From Cytophagales bacterium (GTDB lineage Bacteria; Bacteroidota; Bacteroidia; Cytophagales; Cyclobacteriaceae), in contig DPSB01000652.1 of the NCBI GenBank assembly GCA_003537495.1, forward strand, positions 761 to 6,045: a stretch of 5,285 nucleotides of DNA, given 5' to 3'. Both the position numbers and the translations under genes were made by a program. Of this stretch, positions 1 to 4,154 are shown one piece after another. The stretch's first letter is position 1. The number at the start of each line of letters is the position of its first letter. The notes under the pieces were generated by a model. That model was not told the DNA's origin. It worked only from the letters and a program-made list of their open reading frames with translations, and did not search any database.

Positions 1-462
1 CGTAGAATGGCAGATACGTTCAGATATGTAATCGACAATCAAAAAGAAAAATTGGTTACTGTTAGCGAAGAGATTGAGTTTGTAAAAGCCTACTACTATT
101 TGTTGCAGGCCCGCTACGAGCAACACTTAACATTGGAGATAAACCTACCCAAAAATCTTTTTAATACACTAATACCACCCATGACTTTACAGCTGCTAGT
201 GGAGAATGCGGTAAAGCATAACAAAATTTCGAAAGAACAACCGTTGTTGATTTACATTTCCGCACAAGACAATACACAAATAATTGTAAGTAACTCTAAG
301 ACAACTTCAACCAAAGCCGAAAGCTTGCAGATCGGGTTGAACAATATTGTTAACCGCTATCAATTCTTTACAACCGGAAAAGTGTTGGTTAAAAATGAAA
401 CCCGGTTTTCGGTTACGTTGCCGGTTATTAAAACTTTACCCAAAACACAACTACTGCCGTAA
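1..462 (+). CDS. LytS/YehU-type sensor histidine kinase, C-terminal part (5' truncated by window edge)
   Basis: This is the end of a membrane sensor kinase of the LytS/YehU (His_kinase plus HATPase_c) family, which autophosphorylates on a histidine and passes phosphate to a LytTR regulator. The frame is open to base 1, so the real start, the membrane segments and the H-box histidine lie outside the window; the Met at base 7 is internal. Numbering from that Met, residues 1-40 match the family's post-H-box helix (FRYV, then an EEIEFVKAYYYL-like stretch). An intact N box, LLVENAVKHN, lies at 63-72. The G1 box is reduced to VSNS (94-97), and a G2-like LQIGLNNIVNRY lies at 107-118. The ATP-binding domain therefore looks functional. 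The stop overlaps the next gene's start by one base (TAATG), which implies an operon and translational coupling. The family call is firm; the stimulus cannot be seen. Confidence 0.9.
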   Translation, partial: RRMADTFRYVIDNQKEKLVTVSEEIEFVKAYYYLLQARYEQHLTLEINLPKNLFNTLIPPMTLQLLVENAVKHNKISKEQPLLIYISAQDNTQIIVSNSKTTSTKAESLQIGLNNIVNRYQFFTTGKVLVKNETRFSVTLPVIKTLPKTQLLP

Positions 463-1508
463 TGAACCGCCTCTTTATCCATCAGGCATTATTTCGCATT
501 CTATCGGCACCCGTGCTGGGGGTAATGGTGTACTTGCTCATTCTACTCATCAATAATAATTTTTCGGAACTCGAAAATCTATTCAGCAGCTCAGAAGTGT
601 ATGTGTGTATTGCCCTTGCCTACATCTCGCTCGAAACCATGCGCTTTACACTTTCCGTTTCAGAAAAATGGTTGAGCAAACAATCCATCAGAAGAAGAAT
701 ACTCGTGCAACTTTTGGCAACACTTACGGTATCGTTGCTTTTAATCACACTTGCTATCTGGGCTTACTACAATTGGATTATTGGTTTTCAGATCAGCATG
801 GGTGAATTGCATGTATTTCTGGCAATTTATGGCGTAATCGGTTTGCTGTACAACGTATTGTTCTTCAGTAATTTTTATCTCAATCGCGAAAACACATTAC
901 TGATCCAACAGGAAAAAAAGTTGCGCGAAAAATTAGAATCAGATTTTATCTCCTTCAAGAATGATATTAATCCCGATTTACTTTATGAAAGTCTGGAGAA
1001 CTTGATTCTTACCCTGCAACATAATGTCGACAAAGCCGAAGAACAGATTGATTATCTGGCTGGTATTTACCGATACGGATTAATCAATCGCCACAAAGAA
1101 TTAATTTCTTTGGATGAAGAACTGCAGGCAGCAGAACATTTGATCAAATTATTAAACTACAAACATCACCAACTTAACTTGTTAAATGCCGTTCGCGATA
1201 CGCGCAACATTCAATTAATTCCGGGTTCGTTATTGGTTACAATCGATTCTATTGTACGCAACACACTCATCTCGAAAGAATCGCCATTGGTTATTCGATT
1301 ATACCTGGAAGAAGGAGATGAATATCTGGTTTTGCAACATACACTCAACGACAGACTGCTGTTGCATCGGGATAGTTTGCAGGCATACGATCGGTTAAAG
1401 CGCTCGTATTCATTCTTTAGTGAGAATCCATTTGTGCAGGTTAAAGCAGGCAAAGAAAATTATATTAAATTTCCGCTCGTTCAAATTACTGATGAAGTTG
1501 ACAAATGA
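462..1508 (+). CDS. LytS-like membrane protein, degenerate histidine kinase (probable pseudokinase)
   Basis: A 348-residue protein with LytS/YehU kinase architecture. Four hydrophobic segments lie at about 13-30, 46-62, 80-103 and 115-140. A charged, probably coiled-coil linker covers 141-166, followed by a His_kinase-like and an ATPase-like region. Key residues are missing. The family H box (usually NPHFLFNSLN) reads NPDLLYESLEN at 170-180, so the phosphoacceptor position is D172. Aligned to the kinase just upstream, the N box ENAVKHN becomes DSIVRNT (262-268), losing the Mg-binding Asn. The G1 Asn becomes H293, and the G2 Gly becomes A308. ATP binding and autophosphorylation are therefore unlikely. 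The shared ISKE-x-PL stretch (270-276 here) shows it is a paralogue of the upstream kinase. It lies between that kinase and the regulator with overlapping starts and stops, so a sensory, scaffold or heterodimer role is inferred. The frame is intact and it is not a pseudogene by disruption. Confidence 0.85.
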   Translation: MNRLFIHQALFRILSAPVLGVMVYLLILLINNNFSELENLFSSSEVYVCIALAYISLETMRFTLSVSEKWLSKQSIRRRILVQLLATLTVSLLLITLAIWAYYNWIIGFQISMGELHVFLAIYGVIGLLYNVLFFSNFYLNRENTLLIQQEKKLREKLESDFISFKNDINPDLLYESLENLILTLQHNVDKAEEQIDYLAGIYRYGLINRHKELISLDEELQAAEHLIKLLNYKHHQLNLLNAVRDTRNIQLIPGSLLVTIDSIVRNTLISKESPLVIRLYLEEGDEYLVLQHTLNDRLLLHRDSLQAYDRLKRSYSFFSENPFVQVKAGKENYIKFPLVQITDEVDK

Positions 1509-2290
1509 ATAGTCTCGCATTAAAGGTGTTGATTGTGGAAGATGAAACTCCGGCTGCCGAAAAACTGGAGCGTTACCTTTCGCGCTACAGCGAGGGCATT
1601 ATTGTTAAAGGTAGAGCAGAATCGGTAGAAGAAGCCGTGAACTGGCTTGCCGAACAACAAGATTCCATCGATTTAATTTTTATGGACATCCAGCTAAAGG
1701 ATGGAATGAGCTTTGAAATTTTTAAAGAAGTAAAAATCAACAAACCAGTAATCTTTATTACTGCCTACAACGAATATGCACTGGATGCTTTTAAAGTAAA
1801 TGGTATTGATTATCTCTTAAAACCGATTACGTTTACCGATTTATCGAACAGCTTAAAAAAGGTAGAGAGCCTCGGTACGCAATTACGCTGGGGCGATGAT
1901 CGAACAGAAACCGTATTACAGACATTAAGCGCACCCGATCGCACATACAAAAACCGGTTTATGGTAAAGTTGGGCGATCATATCAAATCCATTACGGCCG
2001 ATCAAATTAGTTTGTTCTTTGCTGATGGGCGCGATGTTTACCTGATTACCAACCAACTGCGCAAGTTCATTATTGATTATACACTTGAAAATCTGGATGA
2101 GATTTTAGATCCCAAAATTTTCAATCGCATTAATCGCAGCTACATTGTAAACATTCGTGCTATACAAGATGTAGTGGTCTATTCTAACAGCCGGTTAAAA
2201 ATTACGCCCCATATAAAATGGGAGCCGGAGATAATTGTGAGTCGGGAAAAAGTAAGCGATTTTAAAGAATGGTTTGACGGAGTTCATTAA
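1505..2290 (+). CDS. LytTR-family response regulator (LytR/AlgR type)
   Basis: A 261-residue two-domain transcription regulator. The receiver domain (about 6-122) has the acidic pair E12/D13, phosphoacceptor D61 in the FMDIQL motif, T86 in FITAYNEYALDAF, and K106 in DYLLKP; all key residues are present. A short linker (about 123-148) leads to a LytTR DNA-binding domain (about 150-257). Its typical patterns are FFADGRDVYLIT at 171-182 and FNRINRSYIVNI at 206-217. The second usually reads F-x-R-x-HRS-x-xVN in the family, so Asn replaces His here. Length is normal for the family. The ATG overlaps the stop of the preceding gene (ATGA), so it is co-translated with the two kinase-like genes. It is presumably phosphorylated by the upstream active kinase and binds promoter repeats as a dimer. 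The target genes cannot be read from this window. Seven bases separate its stop from the stop of the convergent toxin gene. Confidence 0.95.
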   Translation: MNSLALKVLIVEDETPAAEKLERYLSRYSEGIIVKGRAESVEEAVNWLAEQQDSIDLIFMDIQLKDGMSFEIFKEVKINKPVIFITAYNEYALDAFKVNGIDYLLKPITFTDLSNSLKKVESLGTQLRWGDDRTETVLQTLSAPDRTYKNRFMVKLGDHIKSITADQISLFFADGRDVYLITNQLRKFIIDYTLENLDEILDPKIFNRINRSYIVNIRAIQDVVVYSNSRLKITPHIKWEPEIIVSREKVSDFKEWFDGVH

Positions 2291-2297
2291 ATTACTT

Positions 2298-2585
2298 TCA
2301 AATATCCCGTAAAACGCGAGCGGCATGGTGGATTCTGACGATACCAATATGATTCTGCTCAATCCGATAAATTATTCTATAATTACTTTCAATCAATTCT
2401 CTAAGAATTTTATTATCAAATTCAGGGACAACCCTACCTGATTGTGGAAATTTTTCTAATTGTTCGATACGCGTTATTAGTTTTGAAATAAATCGGTCAG
2501 CATAGAGTTTGGAGTCCTTAGAGATATAATTATGAATTAATCGCAGATCTTCAATTGCAAAATCCGTCCAAATAATTTTCACCAT
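2298..2585 (-). CDS. RelE/ParE-family type II toxin
   Basis: A 95-residue basic protein with the ParE/RelE fold pattern. An N-terminal strand ending in W6 is followed by a helical hairpin with A10-x-x-DL-x-x-I-x-x-YI and a second helix ending in the typical L43-x-x-FPQSGR (to R51). Then come E55, RELIESNYRIIYRI (62-75) and the C-terminal IHHAAR (85-90). The P47/G50/R51, R62/E63, Y69/R70/Y73 and R90 positions fit ParE-type members. Sequence alone does not decide whether the target is gyrase, as for ParE, or ribosome-bound mRNA, as for RelE. It follows the antitoxin gene with a 7-base overlap, the usual antitoxin-first order. The length is normal and the frame intact, so it is probably a working toxin held in check by its partner. 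It converges on the LytTR regulator gene. Confidence 0.9.
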   Translation of the reverse strand: MVKIIWTDFAIEDLRLIHNYISKDSKLYADRFISKLITRIEQLEKFPQSGRVVPEFDNKILRELIESNYRIIYRIEQNHIGIVRIHHAARVLRDI

Positions 2586-2752
2586 TTTTTTAACATCTCC
2601 TTCACTTTTTCGTGCGGTACTGTCTTACCTTCTTCCAATTGTAAAAGACCTTGTTCTACTTTTTCAACAAAAACAAGTTTTTCAATTAGATCATCCAGAT
2701 TAAACTCCTGAGGAAGTTCATTTATTGCCTCAATCACTTTCTCCCTTTTCAT
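2579..2752 (-). CDS. Antitoxin partner of the ParE/RelE-family toxin
   Basis: A 57-residue, highly charged helical protein that precedes and overlaps the toxin gene by 7 bases. The N-terminal half (MKREKVIEAINELPQEF, then LDDLIEKLVFVEKVEQGL) looks helical. The C-terminal half (LEEGKTVPHEKVKEMLKKW) has the EEGK-x-x-x-HE-x-VKE-x-LKKW pattern common to small antitoxins beside ParE/RelE toxins, where it wraps the toxin. No clear DNA-binding motif is visible, so autoregulation is uncertain. I chose the Met at base 2752. An upstream Met at 2884 would add 44 residues that are the complement of the lipoprotein gene's signal peptide and look spurious. The upstream bases are A-rich with no Shine-Dalgarno sequence, as is usual in Bacteroidota. 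The family name is not certain, but position and pairing make the role likely. Confidence 0.82.
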   Translation of the reverse strand: MKREKVIEAINELPQEFNLDDLIEKLVFVEKVEQGLLQLEEGKTVPHEKVKEMLKKW

Positions 2753-2825
2753 ATCTTTGTTTTCGGTGAAAATAGCTAATAGAATCGGTATACTCAAGGC
2801 AAATAGGCCTATTAAACTTTCTGCT
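2753..2825. promoter_or_regulatory. Divergent intergenic region between antitoxin and haem lipoprotein genes
   Basis: A 73-base AT-rich spacer that should hold the promoters of both divergent units. TATCTTTG at 2752-2759 matches the Bacteroidota -7 consensus TAnnTTTG on the + strand and would start a transcript about 60 bases before the lipoprotein ATG. However, the nearest upstream TTG (2725-2727) is 24 bases away, which is longer than usual, so support is partial. No convincing element for the antitoxin was found on the - strand. A perfect 12-bp palindrome lies at 2802-2813. Confidence 0.35.
2802..2813. repeat. Perfect 12-bp palindrome AATAGGCCTATT, possible operator
   Basis: Both strands read AATAGGCCTATT. 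It sits 12 bases before the lipoprotein ATG and about 50 bases before the antitoxin ATG. Small toxin-antitoxin modules are often autorepressed through palindromes of this kind, but the antitoxin here shows no recognisable DNA-binding domain, so binding by it or by any other protein is only inferred. Confidence 0.4.
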
Positions 2826-3404
2826 ATGAAAAGACTAGTTATGGTCCTATTTTTTGTTGCCCTTATCTGTTCCTGCAACAGCAAAAAAACACTCCAAAGC
2901 TATTCGCAATTAGATACCACGTATATCTCGCGCGGTAATGCCATTGCAAAACTTTCGTTTGAAACACTTAGTGGCGAACTGCAAAAGGCCTTGCAAAACG
3001 GTGGTATTGATTCAGCCTTGCAGTATTGCAACCTACGCGCCTACCCTATTACGGATTCTCTTTCGATTGCACATAGGGCCTCCATAAAACGAGTAAGTAC
3101 TAAAGTTCGTAACCCTCGCAACAAAGCAGACGAGCTCGCAACTTTTATGGCAAAGGGTTTTGGTATTGATGTAAGTGAAGGCACGGCCATTACCCCTAAA
3201 CTTGTTTTAAAAGACGACTCGGTACTTTTCTTTAAACCGATTATTACGCAACCGCTGTGTCTAACCTGCCACGGCACACCCGGTAAAGAAGTTGCCTTCA
3301 GCACCGATTCTACAATTCAAAAACTTTATCCCCGAGATAAGGCCGTAGGATATAAAAACAACGAAGTGCGGGGCGTGTGGCGGATTGCGTTTAAGGTGAG
3401 GTGA
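2826..3404 (+). CDS. DUF3365 (Tll0287-like) c-type haem lipoprotein
   Basis: A 192-residue exported protein. Residues 1-14 form a short lipoprotein signal (MKRLVMVLFFVALI) ending in the lipobox I-C-S-C, with C17 the likely lipidated cysteine; C15 is a second, unusual Cys in the signal. The rest matches the DUF3365/Tll0287-like domain. It has an N-terminal helix, a conserved Cys segment (LQYCNLRAYPI), the family signature around VRNPRNKADEL, and a haem-attachment motif CLTCH at 145-149. One covalent c-type haem on a membrane-anchored, periplasm-facing protein is expected, for redox sensing or electron transfer. No kinase or other output domain is attached, unlike many DUF3365 proteins. The Met at 2826 was chosen because it places the signal peptide at the N-terminus; an in-frame Met at 2757 would put 23 polar residues in front of it. 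The gene is divergent from the antitoxin and abuts the next gene's stop exactly. Confidence 0.85.
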   Translation: MKRLVMVLFFVALICSCNSKKTLQSYSQLDTTYISRGNAIAKLSFETLSGELQKALQNGGIDSALQYCNLRAYPITDSLSIAHRASIKRVSTKVRNPRNKADELATFMAKGFGIDVSEGTAITPKLVLKDDSVLFFKPIITQPLCLTCHGTPGKEVAFSTDSTIQKLYPRDKAVGYKNNEVRGVWRIAFKVR

Positions 3405-3408
3405 TCAC
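3401..3408. other. Convergent gene junction: palindrome GTGATCAC carrying both stop codons
   Basis: The + strand lipoprotein stop TGA (3402-3404) and the - strand stop TGA (complement of 3405-3407) form one TGATCA, itself inside the perfect 8-bp palindrome GTGATCAC. No base separates the two genes. There is no separate GC-rich hairpin with a T-tract here, so a terminator must lie inside one of the genes or be absent. Confidence 0.6.
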
Positions 3409-4055
3409 TGAAGTTGAGATATCCAAATGCCGGTATAAACCAAAAATAAAATCAGACCTAAAATTATAATTCGCATTCCGTGTTTTCGGTCATCGGTTTT
3501 ATAGGTATACATCTGTCGTCCGTCTGGCAAAGTTTTCTTACTGGAGTATAAGTGCATTCCAATAAATAGACCAAGCACACCTCCAAGCACAACAAAAAAG
3601 TATCCAACATGAATCCACACTGGCAATACTTCTTCAGGCTTAGCTAATTCCTGAATGCGTTTACTTTTTAGAGATTCAATTGCCCGCTGGTCAAACTTTT
3701 TTCCACGCGACTCGAGTATTTTTCGTGCCCGTTGGTAGTCTAGTACATTCCATTCGTCTGGTTTGGCCAAGATCTCAACCAATTCATCATCAGTAAACGA
3801 ATGTAGATAGTGATCAGGGTCATCCTGATTCGCCTCATTTTCGCTTTCTGCTAACAATAAATTATTCGCAACTTCAAAAAATGCAGGCTTTAGTTTTACA
3901 AAATATACCGTTTTGAAATGGTTATCGCCATACAGGGAATCCAGACTATCGCGATCTTGAGAAACCTCGCAATCAATATTGTGTCTTTTAAGTAAATCAG
4001 CCAGTGCCTCAGCTTGTTCGGCTTCGAAATATTTTTTGTAAACGGAGTAATCCAT
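3405..4055 (-). CDS. DUF2007-like protein with two C-terminal membrane helices
   Basis: A 216-residue protein of unknown function. Residues 1-70 resemble the DUF2007 (GlnB-like putative signal transducing) fold: a strand with YFEAEQAEALADLLKRH, then NIDCEV, and later the strand TVYFVKL leading into a helix. Residues 71-85 are acidic. Residues 87-120 hold FTDDELVEILAKPDEWN followed by a YQRARKILESRGK helix, a segment that often follows DUF2007 in Bacteroidota proteins. Two hydrophobic helices, 146-169 and 194-213, end the protein, with a polar 24-residue loop between them (TLPDGRQMYTY). A membrane-tethered soluble N-terminal domain is therefore likely, facing the cytoplasm since no signal peptide is seen. 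No catalytic motif is visible. The start at 4055 gives a complete DUF2007 N-terminus. It is convergent with the haem lipoprotein gene and divergent from the AAA+ gene. The domain call is moderately sure; function is unknown. Confidence 0.65.
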   Translation of the reverse strand: MDYSVYKKYFEAEQAEALADLLKRHNIDCEVSQDRDSLDSLYGDNHFKTVYFVKLKPAFFEVANNLLLAESENEANQDDPDHYLHSFTDDELVEILAKPDEWNVLDYQRARKILESRGKKFDQRAIESLKSKRIQELAKPEEVLPVWIHVGYFFVVLGGVLGLFIGMHLYSSKKTLPDGRQMYTYKTDDRKHGMRIIILGLILFLVYTGIWISQLQ

Positions 4056-4154
4056 TTCGTTTATTTTTATTGCTTTGGTAATTTACAGAATCATTGGCTT
4101 TAAAAGTAAATTTGATTTAACTGATTTTATTACCTTACCTGCCGAATTATTACT
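4056..4154. promoter_or_regulatory. Divergent promoter region of DUF2007-like and AAA+ genes
   Basis: A 99-base AT-rich spacer. On the + strand TAAATTTG (4107-4114) fully matches the Bacteroidota -7 consensus TAnnTTTG, with a weak -33 candidate TTTA (4082-4085) 21 bases upstream. The 5' leader would be about 34 bases. On the - strand, TACTTTTA (complement of 4101-4108) is a near match for the DUF2007-like gene, without a clear -33 box. The two -7 candidates overlap, which would make initiation mutually exclusive. All of this is pattern matching only. Confidence 0.4.

Noticed and set aside
1211..1453. Open frame of 80 codons on the - strand
   Set aside because: It is antisense to the degenerate ATPase region of the pseudokinase, whose + strand frame is well supported.
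462..1508. Treating the second kinase-like gene as a decayed pseudogene
   Set aside because: The 348-codon frame is intact, with coupled start and stop overlaps on both sides and preserved membrane segments, so a functional non-catalytic protein is more likely.
2291..2297. Possible terminator between the response regulator and toxin genes
   Set aside because: There are only 7 bases, with no GC-rich hairpin or T-tract around the two stops.
2290..2392. 12-base direct repeat AATTACTTTCAA at 2290-2301 and 2381-2392
   Set aside because: It is short and AT-rich. One copy spans the RR/toxin junction and the other lies within toxin coding sequence. No transposase or target-site pattern supports an insertion boundary.
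2757..2825. Longer start for the haem lipoprotein at 2757
   Set aside because: It would put 23 polar residues in front of a clear lipoprotein signal peptide, and it would use bases next to the promoter-like TATCTTTG element.
2753..2884. N-terminal extension of the antitoxin frame to a Met at 2884, adding a hydrophobic stretch
   Set aside because: The hydrophobic residues come mainly from the strand opposite the lipoprotein's signal peptide. The form starting at 2752 has the normal size and pattern of small antitoxins.
3041..3304. Open frame of 87 codons on the - strand
   Set aside because: It is complementary to the haem lipoprotein gene, including its CLTCH codons; the + strand product is clearly the real one.
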